From contig NC_088864.1 of the NCBI RefSeq assembly GCF_032884065.1, positions 17,612,409 to 17,676,408 on the forward strand: 64,000 nucleotides of DNA, given 5' to 3'. The position numbers and the translations under genes are program-made. The stretch comes from Artemia franciscana. Lineage: Eukaryota; Arthropoda; Branchiopoda; Anostraca; Artemiidae. Positions 1 to 11,734 of this stretch are shown piece after piece (within the stretch, counting starts at the first letter, position 1; every line of letters begins with the position of its first letter). The notes beneath the pieces were generated by a model. It made no database searches. It was given only the letters and a program-made list of their open reading frames with translations, and was not told the origin of the DNA.

Positions 1-2300
1 AATAATAATGACTCAAGTTACTGTAGTTTAAACTTTTGTATGAGAATAGAATTACATCCGACTCTAGCGACAATAATATAAAGAGAGTAAACGATCAAAA
101 ATGGGGGTTTTAAAGACCATATGAAAATACTAAAGAAAACACAGAAAACGAATATTTCGAGAGAACAACCGCCTCTCTTCTTCGGCGTGAAAAAAATAAT
201 TTGAACAAGGAAAAAACGAAACCAAAAAAAATTGCGCGGGCCGTACAACAAAACTAATGAAAAAAACCGCCAAGAAATTAAAAAAAAAATCAGTAAAAAA
301 CCACGAATTAAAAGAATTAAAACCAAATACTTGTCAACAATAAAGTGAGTTATTCGTCAATATCCGCGATTTTCACAAAAAAATTGGCCTTTAAAAACCC
401 CATTTTTGATTGTTTTCTTTGTTTATGCTATGGCAGGCCAATGTGACTTAATAAATTATCTTAGCGACAATAATATAGCTTGGACATAGTTCAAAAAGTC
501 AGGGCTTGTTCAATTTTCAAGCGAACTTTTCGTTCTTTTTTTGAATATTTTTTGAGGAATAGACTTGAAGATTACTTCAGTATCTATATATGAGCATAAA
601 TATGGAAGTTGAGAGGGAAGGGTTGCACCACTGCCGCGTCAGTTTTCCGCAAGGAAATGTAACTAAAACTTTACTTTTGCCAATAGAAAGAAAATGCTCT
701 AATGTCTTTCTAAAACTTTTGATGAGGTTTGGAATACAACATTTGCAGCGACAGAATTTGATTTTGTACCAATTCTAAATGTGAAAAGTTCCTGAATTTA
801 AGCTTGCTCATCAGAAGGTATTAGTAGAAAAAAAATTTCATAATTTTTGAAAATGGGTTGAGACATCCCCCAAAATGGGGTGATATATTTTTAGTCCATA
901 AATTAAATTTGATATATTTTTTAACCGTAAAGCTACATATATATTATGAACATAGCCTACCATTTTAAAAGGCCTTACTGGGGCACAGCATAACTTTTTT
1001 ACTATACATTATTAAATATCTCTAAATTGAGAATCTTATCTATAAATTAAATTCAATACGGTATATCTTTTAACCCTTATGAACATAGTCATAGTTTAAG
1101 AGGCTTTATCGGCCCACAGTGTAACGTTTTTACTGTATGGGTTAACGTTAACGTTAACGTTAACAGTTAACGTTTTATTAAATAGGTCTAAACTGAGAAA
1201 ATCCTAAAACGATATGAAATTATAATGAGGGTTACGCAGGTATGTACAAACACGATTAATCAGTTGCGTCTGTTTTCATTTTGTAAAGGGTAATTGTATC
1301 AAATTAGGGATCCCATATTATCAAAAGATGGCTTATTCCAGCAAAGATTTGTGCTTTTGAGCAAAAATTCTTGGATTCCTCATCAAATTAGAACTATTGA
1401 AAGGATACGATATTGGAAAGATCTATTTTTATTGGATTAACTTCTAATTTATTAACTTCAGATTTTATACAGCAGTGTAAAAAAGGGCTTAAAATGATCT
1501 TTAATCTATAAATAATTCTAGCTTAAAATTATAAGTCAATGATTAGTTTATAAGATTAGCTAGATCAGTTATAAGTCAATGCTTCAACTAAAGATCAAAG
1601 TTTATTTTGATCGAACCTGAATTTTTCTGAAATAAGCCTTTTATATCCAAGGCTTGTTAGGTTCTTTTATATCCATTTTTTTCGTTTATCAATCATTAAA
1701 TAGCTAAGAAGATGTTAGTATGCATAACATAGAGTAGTTGAAATGAAGAGATTAGCAACAAAATAAAAATCATATCTTTAGTTTTGTTGTTTTTCTAATC
1801 AACTTCAGGCTTTTTTGGGTAGCATTAGATGGCTCTGATAGTTTCTTATTCAGGGGGATGAGCTTTTATCGGCTTCCCATACTCTTTTTGTTGTGCCAGA
1901 AGACAAATGTTGAGCAATAGTTACAAAATCTCACGCCATTTACAATGCCACCACCCCATTTCTGGTTAGAAAATTAACAAAACAAACGCCGAATGTGGAT
2001 TTCAGGGTTAGACAATTCCTAAGACATAGAAGCTTTCTAGAATTTCTAGAGATTTCTAGATTTCATAGAAGATATTTATGAAATAATACAGATTATTTTT
2101 CTTTTATTATTTTTATTGATTTTCAAATTATATTTGTTGATTTATGAATGCCCTTTAAGCAAAAATTACGCTTTTGTCTTTGACGCAGTAGAAGTGAAGT
2201 ATAAAAAATTAAAAAAATAAACCCAGCTTCATCTATCTATTGTATACATTTCAACTTATTATGTAGTTTGGCAAAACTGGCTTTTCAGTCTTTAGCCAAA
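1..2300. other. Unassigned AT-rich sequence
   Basis: I recognise no gene or repeat family here apart from the hexamer repeat listed separately and a short run of TCTAGA-rich sequence near 2036-2070. A 62-codon open frame at 590-778 (+) has no motif I know and is probably chance. None of the family-1 hairpin motifs occurs before 2301. Confidence 0.5.
1141..1173. repeat. (GTTAAC)n short tandem repeat
   Basis: Four perfect GTTAAC units and one interrupted unit. Each hexamer is its own reverse complement, so the tract is fully palindromic. No function can be assigned. Confidence 0.9.
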
Positions 2301-4044
2301 TAAAATTAAAAAAAACTAATTTTTTTAGCTGAAAGTAAGGAGCGACATTAAAACTTAAAACGAACAGAAATTACTCCGTATAAGAAATGGGTTGTCCCCT
2401 CCGCAATCCCTCGCTCTTTACGCTAAAGTTTGACTCTTTACCACAATTCTACTTTTTAAAACAATTAAAAGCTTTAGCGTAAAGAGCGAGGGATTGCGGA
2501 GGGAACAACCCATTTCATATACGAAGTAATTTCTGTTCGTTTTAAGTTTTAATGTCGCTCCTTACTTTCAGCTAAAAAAATTAGTTTTTTTTATTTAATT
2601 TCTGAACGTTTTTGAATTAATGCATGTTTGGTTTTGGCTCTCCGCACATAAATTATTAAAATGAAATTTGTCTATTAATTCTTTTTTTGGCTAAATGGCT
2701 TTCTCTTAGTTTCGATCAGACAATTTTGAGAAATAAGGGGTGGAGAAGGAGGTTTAGTTGCCCTCCAATTTTTCGGTTACTTAAAATTGCAACTAGAACT
2801 TTTAATTTTTAACGAATGTTTTTATTAGTAAAAAATATACGTAACTTAAGCATTAACTTACGTAACAAACTTTCATAATCTTATATTTTTATTATGTATA
2901 CGAGGGGGTTTGTACCCTCGTTAATACCTCGCTCTTTACACTAAATTGTAAGTTTTGTCCCAATTCTTTAAGAATGACCCCTGAATCATATATCATGAAT
3001 AGTTGAGATTACTAAAAATACTTTAGCATAAAGAGCGAGGTATTTATCTCCTCCTAAGTACCTCGCTCTTGATGCTAAAGTATTTTTAGAACCCCTCATA
3101 TGCGTAATAATCTCTGTTCGTTTTAAGTTTCAATGCTACTCCTTCCTTTCATTTGAAAAAACGTTTTCATGTTTATTTTTCATTGTTTTCTTATAGTAAT
3201 GCTAGAAAATCCTGCGCCCTTTTCATTGAATTTTTCTTCCCCCATGACAGATTCCTCCAAGGAAAGATCCTCCAACATAGCCCCCTCCCCTCGTCCCCAC
3301 CCCCAAACAAAATAAAATCCCCCTGAAAACGTCTGTAAACTTCACAATAACCATTACTATATGTAAACACTGGTCAAAGTTTGTATTTTGCAGCCCCTCC
3401 CCCAGGGATTGTGGGGGAGTAAGTCATACCCAAAGACATAGTTATTATGATTTTCGACTATGATGAACAAAGTGGCTATCTCAAAATTTTGATTCGTTGA
3501 CTTTGGGAAAAAATGAGCGTGGGAGGGGGCCTAGATGCCCTCCAATTTTTTGGTCACTTAAAAAGGGCACTAGAACTTTTCATTTGCGTTATAATGAGCC
3601 CTCTTGCGACATTCTAGGACCACCTGGTCGATACGATGACCCCTGGGGAAAAGAAAAAAACAAACAAAAAAACAAACAAACAAATAAACACGCACCCGTG
3701 ATTTGTCTTCCGGCAAAAAATACAAAATTCCACATTTTTGTAGATAGGAGCTTGAAACTTCTACAGTAGGGTTCTCTGATACGCTGAATCTGATGGTGTC
3801 ATTTTCTTTAAGATTCTACGACTTTTAGGGGGTGTTTCCCCCTATTTTCTTAAATAAGGCAAATTTTCTCAGGCTCGTAACTTTTGATGGGTAAGACTAA
3901 ACTTGATGAAGCTTATGTATTTAAAATCAGCATTAAAATGAGATTCTTTTGATGTAGCTATTGATATCAAAATTAATTTTTTTAGAGTTTTGGTTACTAT
4001 TGAACTGGGTCGCTCACTACAGTTCGTTACCACGAACTGTTTGA
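2301..4044 (+). mobile_element. Family-1 multi-hairpin element, full length
   Basis: This is a near-complete copy of the main dispersed repeat. It opens with a hairpin (about 2301-2600) whose arms read GGGTTGTCCCCTCCGC on the left and the complement on the right. A second hairpin with core CCTCGCTCTTTACACTAAA lies at about 2925-3100. The copy ends with the stem-loop CAGTTCGT-TACC-ACGAACTG and TTTGA. Both ends carry GTAAGGAGCGAC in inverted orientation, which acts like a terminal inverted repeat. No transposase or other protein is encoded, and small open frames are not preserved between copies. The transposon class is undetermined. Confidence 0.8.
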
Positions 4045-4360
4045 TGTAAATCAAAAGTAAAAAAAAATTCTAATACATACAATTGATACTTCCATTTAGG
4101 TTTTAAATTTAACTTTATAATTGTGTCGAGTAAAGCTAGATGACGCTAGCTGTTTTTCAGTTGAAAAATTGAGTTATATATCTTAAACAAAGTTCAGACG
4201 GATAGTATTTTTACAAAATATTATTGCAAAATTTTTTAAGTTTTTGATAAAATCTGTTCAGACACAAAAACGTGTTTTATTACTATAGTATGCTTCTGTC
4301 TCAAACCTATAAGGTTAAATCAAGGAAGGCAAAGCTGATCGAGGAACAAGAAACGGCAGT

Positions 4361-4560
4361 TTCTTGTTCAACGCCTCGCTCTTTACGCTAAAGTTTTTTA
4401 CTGTTTTAAAAAGCAGAGCTAAGAGAAAGAGTCAATCTTTAACGTAAAGGATGGGGCGTTGATGAGGAAGCAGCCCCTTTCATATACGGAGTAATTTCTG
4501 TTCGTTTTAAGTTTTAATGTCGTTCCTTACTTTCATTTAAAAAAACTTTTTTTTAATTTA
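4361..4560. repeat. Family-1 hairpin, left end truncated
   Basis: Hairpin core with arms around CAACGCCTCGCTCTTTACGC and GGATGGGGCGTTG, then the outer right arm ending in TCGTTCCTTACTTTCA. The outer left arm is missing. The arms have diverged, so this looks like an older copy. Confidence 0.75.
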
Positions 4561-4860
4561 CGTATGAGACCAAAAGCAATCCAGAATTCGAATCTGTGAA
4601 AAACACGTTTATCTTTCTATATTCGGTACAGTTCACTTAGTTCACTTGTCTCAGAGACATGAACTATGAGGTAGGTGTATTTGTATTAAATAGTTAATGT
4701 ATAAAGTTAGTATTTTGGTTTAGTTTTTTGTTGTAGTTTCCATTATTTTCTTACTACTATTTATATTTCCATCATATTTTATTATATTTCTTTGTGATTT
4801 ACCTTTATTCACTTCTTGAATGTGTTTGGTGTAATGCGTATCAGCCGCCAAATAAATCGA
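4561..4860. other. Unassigned AT-rich spacer
   Basis: I see no gene or recognised repeat between the hairpin fragment and the family-2 copy. Confidence 0.4.
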
Positions 4861-5385
4861 AAATACATTATCATTGAATTTACGGTAGCCATTTTTCTTT
4901 TAATTTTTCCCCGAAAAGCACTATCTATAACTATCAACGTCTATTCTTAAAATGAGTTGTATATGGCTGAGGGTGAAGATCTTTTCTTTCATTCATTCAT
5001 TCAATTGAGAATTGTTCAATTTGTGCTTTACGCTTACATATTACAAGTTTCTACCTCTTTCGCGTTCTGTTACTATGCCTTTCAAAATTAATTCTGCAAA
5101 TACTGCGCACTTCAGTTACGTGAGAAAATCTTTCGATAGAGAAATTTCCTGTGGGAAAATGAAACTATCGTCGGAGGGGAAGATAGCACAGCGTTATCTA
5201 AAAAACGATTAGCTATCAATAGCTCGCTCTTACGCTATTTTTTTCATTTTAAAGGAGATCACTTTATTATTGGAATAGGTTAATTACTTAGTTTTAGGAC
5301 ATGGTGATCGTTCTTCAAAAAGCAAAATCGTGCTTCAGGACCTGCAGGAATTTGACTTGGGGGCTGGGGAGGGCAGCCATGTAAT
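4861..5385 (+). repeat. Family-2 repeat copy
   Basis: This segment is shared with 9226-10122. Matching stretches include the region around GGTAGCCATTTTTC, a run of CATT repeats before CAATTGAGAATTGTT, TTTCGCGTTCTGTTACTATG in near-identical form, and TAGCTCG followed by TACGCTATTTTTTT. It lacks the long palindrome present in the other copy. No protein is recognised. Confidence 0.7.
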
Positions 5386-5534
5386 TATTTTTGTTAATAC
5401 ACATTCTACACTTATAAAATGACTCTCTATTACATTGCGATATTCTTTCTTATAATCGTGAGATACTTTCTATAAGTGTTGGAAAGCGTGGGTATCTTAT
5501 TTTACTCACATTATTAAAATTGTTTAGTTTGTCA

Positions 5535-5865
5535 AGTAGTTCGTAATATCAAACTGTAGTAAGGAGCGACCCACCTCAATAGTAACCGAAACTTTAAAAA
5601 CGGAATTTTGATACCAATACATCGAAAGTATTGCATTTTAATGCTGATATTAAGTATATAAGTTTCATTATTTTTAGTATTACATATCAAAAGTTACGAA
5701 CCTGAGAAAATGTGCCACCTTTTAGAAAATAGGGGAAACACCCTCTAAAAGTCATAGAATCTTAACGAGTCATAGAAATCACACCATCATATTCAGCGTA
5801 CCAGATAACCCTACTGTAGAAGTTTCAAGCTCCTATTTACAAAACTGTGGAATTTTGTATATGTT
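5535..5865 (-). repeat. Family-1 terminal fragment
   Basis: About 330 bp of the TTTGA-end of family 1, reading on the minus strand. It begins at a degraded stem-loop (AGTTCGTAATATCAAACTG) and stops just after the segment that reads GGAGCTTGAAACTTCTACAG in the consensus. It abuts the next copy in the same orientation, so the terminal segment is effectively duplicated in tandem. Confidence 0.8.
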
Positions 5866-7333
5866 TCAAACAGTTCGTGGTAACGAACTTTAGTAAGGAT
5901 TGACCCGGCTCAATAGTAACCAAAACTCTAAAAAATGGAATTTTGATACCAATAACTACATCAAAATAATCGCATTTTAATGCTGATTTTAATTATATAA
6001 GTTTCATCAAGTTTAGTCTTACCCATCAAAAGTTACGAGCCTGAGAAATTTTCCGTCATTTTAGAAAATAGGGGGAAACACCCCCTAAAAGTCATAGAAT
6101 CTTAACTAGAATGACACCATCAGATTCAGCGTATCAGAAAACCCTGTTGTAGAAGTTTCAAGCTCCTATCTACAAAAATATGGAATTTTGTATTTTTGGC
6201 CAGAAGGCAGATCACGGATGCGTGTTTATTTGTTTTTCTGTTGTTTTTTTTTTCCCCAGGGATGATCGTATCGACCCAGTTGTCCTAGAATGTCGCGAGA
6301 GGGCTCATTCTAACGGCAATGAAAAGTTCTAGTGCCCTTTTTAAGTGACCAAGAAAATTGAAGGGCACCTAGGCCCCCTCCCTCGCTAATTATTTTCCTA
6401 AAGTCAACGGATCAAAATTCGGAGATAGCCATTTTATTCAGCATAGTCGAAAAACCTTATAACTATGTCTTTGGGGACGACTTACTCCCCCACAGTCCCC
6501 GTGGGAGGGGCTACAGGTTACAAACTTTGACCAGTGCTTACATATAGCAATGGTTATTGGGAAGTGTACAGGCGTTTTCAGGAGGATTTTTTGGTTGAGG
6601 GGAGGGGTTGAGAAGAGGAGGATATGCTGGGGGAACTTTCCATCGAGGAATTTGTCATGGGAGAAGAAAATTTCCATGAAAGGAGCGCAGGATTTACTAG
6701 CATTACTTAAAAAAAAACAATGAAAAAATAAATATGAAAAAGGTTTTTTCAGCTGTAAGTAAGGAGCAGCATTAAAACTTAAAACGAACAGAAACTATTA
6801 CCCATATTAGGGGCTCACCTCCTCCTAATACCTTGCTCTTTACGCTAAAGTATTTTTTAGTAATTTCAACTATTTATTCTACGGCTTTTGTGATTTAGGG
6901 GTCATTCTTAATGAATTGGGACAAAATTTAAGCTTCAGTGTAAAGAGCGAGGTACTGACGAGGGGGCGAACCCCCTCATATATGTAATAAAACATGAGAA
7001 TACAAAAGTTTTTTACGTAAGCTAATTTATAAGTTACGTATATCTTTTACTAATAAAAAGATTCGTAAAAAATTAAAAGTTCTAGTTGCCTTTTTAATTA
7101 GCCGAAAATCGGAGGGCAACTAAGCTTCCTTCCTGCTTCCTCATCAACGCCCCACTCTTTACGCTAAAGTTTTTACTGTTTTAAAAAGAAGAGTTGAGAG
7201 AAAGAATCAAACTTTAGCGTAAAGAGCGGGGCGTTGATGACGAAGAAGCCCCTTTCATATACGAAGTAATTTCTGTTCGTTTTAAGTTTTAATGTCGCTC
7301 CTTACTTTCAGTTAAAAAAACTTGTTTATCTAA
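5866..7333 (-). mobile_element. Family-1 element, minus strand
   Basis: It runs from TCAAACAGTTCGTGG at the stem-loop end, through the internal region and second hairpin (about 6800-6960), to the terminal hairpin at about 7135-7333. The internal segment between the two hairpins is shortened compared with the copies at 22374 and 29485. Confidence 0.8.
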
Positions 7334-7334
7334 T

Positions 7335-8500
7335 TTGCCAAAAGACAGATTACGGAGATGTGTATATTTGTTTGTTTGTTTTTTACTCCTTAAGTGACCA
7401 AAAAATTTATCGGGCACCTAGGCCCCCTTTCACACACAATTTTTAACCAAAGTCACTCTTGTCGAAATTTTTAGATAGCCATTCTGTTCAAATTAGTCAC
7501 AAACCTAATACCTGTATATTTGGGGACGACGTAATCCCCCAGAGTCCCCGGGGAAGGGGTTACAAGTTACAAACTGACCATTGTTTACATATAATAATGG
7601 TTATTATGAAGTGTACAGACATTTTCAGGGGGACTTCTTTGCGTTGGGTTGGGAGAGGGTGGGAGACAAAGGGTTACGAGGGAGGTTCTTTCCATGGAGG
7701 AAAAGTTTATGGGGGAGGAGAATTTCCAAGAAGGGGGCCCAGGATTTCCTAGCATTATTATAAACAAATAAAAACAAATATTTTTTAAACTTGAAGTAAT
7801 GAACAACATTAAATCGGTACATGAACATAATACATGACGTATATAAGGGGGTTCGTCTCCACCACACTACCTTGCTATTTACGCTTAAGTATTTTTTTTT
7901 TAATTTCAACTATTTATTCTACGGCCTTTGTGATTCAGGGGTCATTCTTAAATATTTGGAACAAAATTCAAACTATAGTGTAAAGAGCAAGGTATGGAAA
8001 AAAGGGGCGAATCCCATCATGTAGGTAATCAAATTACACAAATATATAATTTCGTTACGTAAGTTAATTCGTAAGGTATATATGTTTATTACTAACTAAA
8101 ACATTAACTAAAACGTTCGTAAAAAAATAGTTATATTTTTATGTTACCAACAATGGAGGACAACTAGGCCTCCTCCTCCATCCTTTTCTTTTCAAAATTG
8201 TCTGATCAAATCTATGAGAAAACCATTTAGCCAAAAAAAATAATATGCAATAATTCAAAAACGCTCAGAAATTAAATATAATTTTTATTTTATTTTTATT
8301 ACTTGAAGTACATTAATACAAAACGGGTAGAAATTATTCCGTATATGAAAGGGGCTGTTACGTCCTCGACACCCCACTCTTTACACTAAAGTTTTTTATT
8401 GTTTTAAAAATTAGAGTTGTGAGAAAGAGTTTAACTTTAACATAAAGAGCGAGGGATCGAGGAGGGGACAGCCCCATTTGTATACGGAACAAACAATAAC
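7335..8500 (-). mobile_element. Family-1 element, minus strand, end truncated
   Basis: The copy starts inside the element (TTGCCAAAAGACAGATTACGG region, about 330 bp short of the stem-loop end). It keeps the second hairpin near 7860-8000 and ends in a diverged first hairpin at about 8282-8500. The arms of that hairpin differ from each other more than in most copies, suggesting age. Confidence 0.75.
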
Positions 8501-8977
8501 ATAAAACATAATTAACGGGTGTCAAAACTCATTGACAATATATAAAATGATCTACATATGTATTATATAATTTTTAATTATACATAATTATATAACTATA
8601 TACATATATAATTGAAAGATAGATTCTAAAATTGTACGGGTAATCGTAAGATTTGAAGCCAAGGATAAGCCAACGAAGTATTAACATCTACTTTGGTACC
8701 TTAAATCAACGGGAAATATGAACAATGCTACAACAGTGCATAAACTACATTCATTTTATTTTAATATTTAGGTTTTTAGTTTTGATAACAGACAAATTTA
8801 TCTTTTTTTAGAACGGGAGGGAGGGGCGGTTCGGCAAGTTAAAGAATGTACAACTGTAACATTATAAAGAAAATTTCAAATTTTTAGTTACTATGAAAAG
8901 CTCAGTAGGTATTTACGTATTACACCAAACACAATCAAAAAGTCGAATCTGCAATAACACATGTTTACTTTTCTGTA
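8501..8977. other. Unassigned AT-rich spacer
   Basis: Contains a TATA-rich stretch near 8560-8605 and no recognisable gene or repeat. Confidence 0.4.
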
Positions 8978-9225
8978 TTAAATAAAAAAAACAAGTTTTT
9001 TTAACTGAAAGTAAGGAGCGACATTAAAACTTAAAACGACCAGAAATTACTTCGTATATGAAAGAGGCTGCTTCCTCATCAACGCCTCGCTCTTTACGCT
9101 AAAGTTTGACTCTTTCTCTCAATTCTTCTTTTTAAAACAATAAAAAACTTTAGCGTAAAGAGCGGGGCGTTGATGAGGAAGCAGCCTCTTTCATATACGA
9201 AGTAATTTCTGGTCGTTTTAAGTTG
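8978..9225. repeat. Solo family-1 hairpin with private arm variants
   Basis: It begins ATTAAATAAAAAAAACAAG and folds back on itself. Both arms carry the unusual GACCAG (usual GAACAG) and GAGGCTGC (usual GGGGCTGC), each matched by its complement in the other arm. The loop is in the GTTTGACTCTTT orientation. The outer right arm is cut at the border with family 2. Confidence 0.85.
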
Positions 9226-10122
9226 AATTACATTACTCAATGCATTACCATTGAATTAAAGGTAGCCATTTTTCCCCGAAGCCATATCTTTCTTACGAAC
9301 TTCCTTACGTAACTTCCTTTTAAAGTAAAAAAATATCGTATAAACGAGCTATTGGGGAGAGGCAGCCCCCTTAAATACGTGTTATTTACTGTTCGTATTA
9401 AGTTTTGATGTTACTCCTTAACTAAAGTTAAGAAAAAACTATATTTTTATGAAACAACCAATGCGAAGCAATTGGTTGTTTCATAAAAATATAGTTTTTT
9501 CTTAACTTTAGTTAAGGAGTAACATCAAAACTTAATACGAACAGTAAATAACACGTATTTAAGGGGGCTGCCTCTCCCCAATAGCTCGTTTCTATCTTTA
9601 CCTATTAAAGATATGGCTGAGGGCGAAGATATTTTCTTTCGTTCATTCATTCAATTGAGAATTGTTAAATTTATGCATTACTAGTACATATAACAAATTT
9701 CTACCTATATCGCGTTCTGTTACTATGCCTTGCACAATTATTTTTGCAAATACTACGCACTTCAGTTACGTGATAGAATCTTTCAGTAGAGAAATATCCT
9801 GTGGAAAAATAAAATTTTCCTAGGAGTGGGAGACGGATTTAACAACATTTTTTAAAAAACAATTGGTTGTTTCATAAAAATATAGTTTTTTCTTAACTTT
9901 AATTAAGGAGTAACATCAAAACTTAATACGAACAGTAAATAACACGTATTTAAGGGGGCTGCCTCTCCCCAATAGCTCGTTTATACGCTATTTTTTTACT
10001 TTAAAAGGAAGTTACTTTATTATTGGAAGAGATTAATTAGTTATATTTAGGACTTGATAATCGTTCTTCAAAATGCAAAATCACACGTCAGGTCCTGCGG
10101 GAATTCGACTTGGGGGGTTGGG
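9226..10122 (+). repeat. Family-2 repeat copy with long palindrome
   Basis: Shares its flanks with the copy at 4861-5385. It contains the 250-bp palindrome at 9342-9591 and a third copy of one arm at about 9863-9985. The segment AACTTCCTTTTAAAGTAAAA at 9311 is repeated in inverted form at about 9995, so the whole block is itself an inverted repeat. No coding sequence is recognised. Confidence 0.75.
9342..9591. repeat. 250-bp near-perfect palindrome
   Basis: The arms run from AAACGAGCTATTGGGGAG to the centre near 9466 and back. The loop is about ten bases (ATGCGAAGCA). The arms contain GGAGTAACATCAAAACTTAA and ACGAACAG, clearly related to the family-1 arm GGAGCGACATTAAAACTTAA with ACGAACAG. 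Confidence 0.9.
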
Positions 10123-10650
10123 GCTACGTAGGAGGATCTTTCCGTGGAGGGATTTTTCATGAGGGAAGAGAATTTCGATGAAGAGGGGGGGGTTTGAAAA
10201 AAAAAGAAAAAATAATTTTTTTTTTTATTTTATAAAAAAATGAGGAAACAAATAATTTTTTTCAACTGAAAGCAATGAGCAGTATTAAAACTTAGATGAA
10301 CATACAAGATTACGTATAAAAGGGGGTTCGTCTCCTCCACACTACCTTGCTTTTTACGCCAAAGTATTTTTTGTTGTTTCAACTATTTCTTCAACGTCTT
10401 TTGTGATTCAGGGATCATTCTTAAACATTTGGTACAGAATTTAAGCTTTAGTGTAAAGAGGCTTTTTGTAAAGAATTTAAGCTTTATTTTTTAACAAGCA
10501 GAGTCGTGAGAAAGAGTCGAACTTTAGCGCAAAGAGCGAATCATTGAAGAGGGAGCAACCCCTTCCATATACGGAATAATTTCTGTTCGCTTTAAGTTTT
10601 ACTGTCGCTCCTTACTTTAGTTGAAAAAAACTTGTTTTGTTTTTTTTAAG
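10123..10650 (-). repeat. Family-1 fragment, minus strand
   Basis: An internal segment (GGAGGATCTTTCCGTGGAGG region) is followed by remains of the second hairpin and the outer right arm of the first hairpin. It is interrupted by an A/T-rich low-complexity patch at 10195-10240. Confidence 0.7.
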
Positions 10651-11643
10651 TTCATATGAAATCAAGATGATTCCAAGCTATTCATTCCTGACGAAAACCT
10701 CGGCTTCAAAAAAGTTTTGAGGTTTGGCTTATAACTTGTAATGATTTTGCTTCCAACTTGAAAATGTTCAAACAGAAGGGCTTTAGTCCTTTAAGAAAAA
10801 CTCTTATCCCTTAAGGACAAAATCCTTAAGGGATGTCGTCAAAATTTTATGCATCTGAACTGACCATTAGCAATTTCTGCTTCTCCTAATTCTAAATGTT
10901 TATCTTGAATTCTTCAAGAGTGATACCTATTTTGCATTTAATAGCTGTTTTTCTTCCAGGAACTGGCAAATTTTCATTTCGCTGCAGTTGGCTATCCTAC
11001 CAGCAGTTAAGCTGATTGTAATTACTTTTATAATTGCTGAAAAATATAGGATATACTGATAGCCATGATATAAGCATGGTATTTCAACGCTGAGTTTGAT
11101 TTTTATAGCAACTGTTTTGTTTTCAAATATAATTATATAGAAAATAACGAAAAGTTTATTTTGGCCTTTAATAGAATAGGGAATTATTAAGTAGATCAAG
11201 ACTCAAAGATTTCTAAGAATTTAAAGAACAACTTTCAAAAAGTTTTTCAATTAACAAACGTATATACTGATAACCATCAAATATTTGATGTCAAAATAAA
11301 AATCATCATCTGAGACCATCAAATATTAAACATGATGATATCCAACCCAAATTCAGCTAATCATTTCCTTATATTAGCTAATACATAGCAAAGTAATTGC
11401 TTAAGTTATATTTTAATCAATATCTTTGAAAACAACTCTTATTCTACATAATTTTGTTTTTTCGTACCATGAACAGGCTATGGTTTTGCGAATTGAGTTG
11501 CAAGCACAGGATTTAGTTATCAGATCTTTTTATCCATTGCAGAGAAACTCCACCTATTGCTTCAAATTTATTTCTTAGTAAATCCAAGTACGTACATCCA
11601 CAGGGGGGATGGGTATACTAATTCTTCAAATTGTTCATCTTGT

Positions 11644-11645
<2 letters not shown>
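10651..11645. other. Unassigned AT-rich sequence
   Basis: No repeat family or gene is recognised. A 90-codon minus-strand frame at 10927-11199 is AT-driven and hydrophobic, without a known motif. Confidence 0.4.

Positions 11646-11731
<86 letters not shown>
11646..11731. repeat. (TA)n microsatellite
   Basis: About 85 bp of uninterrupted alternating AT. Confidence 0.95.

Positions 11732-11734
<3 letters not shown>

Noticed and set aside
4010..4044. Helitron 3' end for family 1
   Set aside because: The short stem-loop near the end recalls Helitrons, but there is no CTRR end, no TC start at the other end, and both ends share an inverted GTAAGGAGCGAC.
10927..11199. 90-codon minus-strand frame as a membrane protein gene
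   Set aside because: AT-driven hydrophobic composition, no family motif, no exon-like borders.
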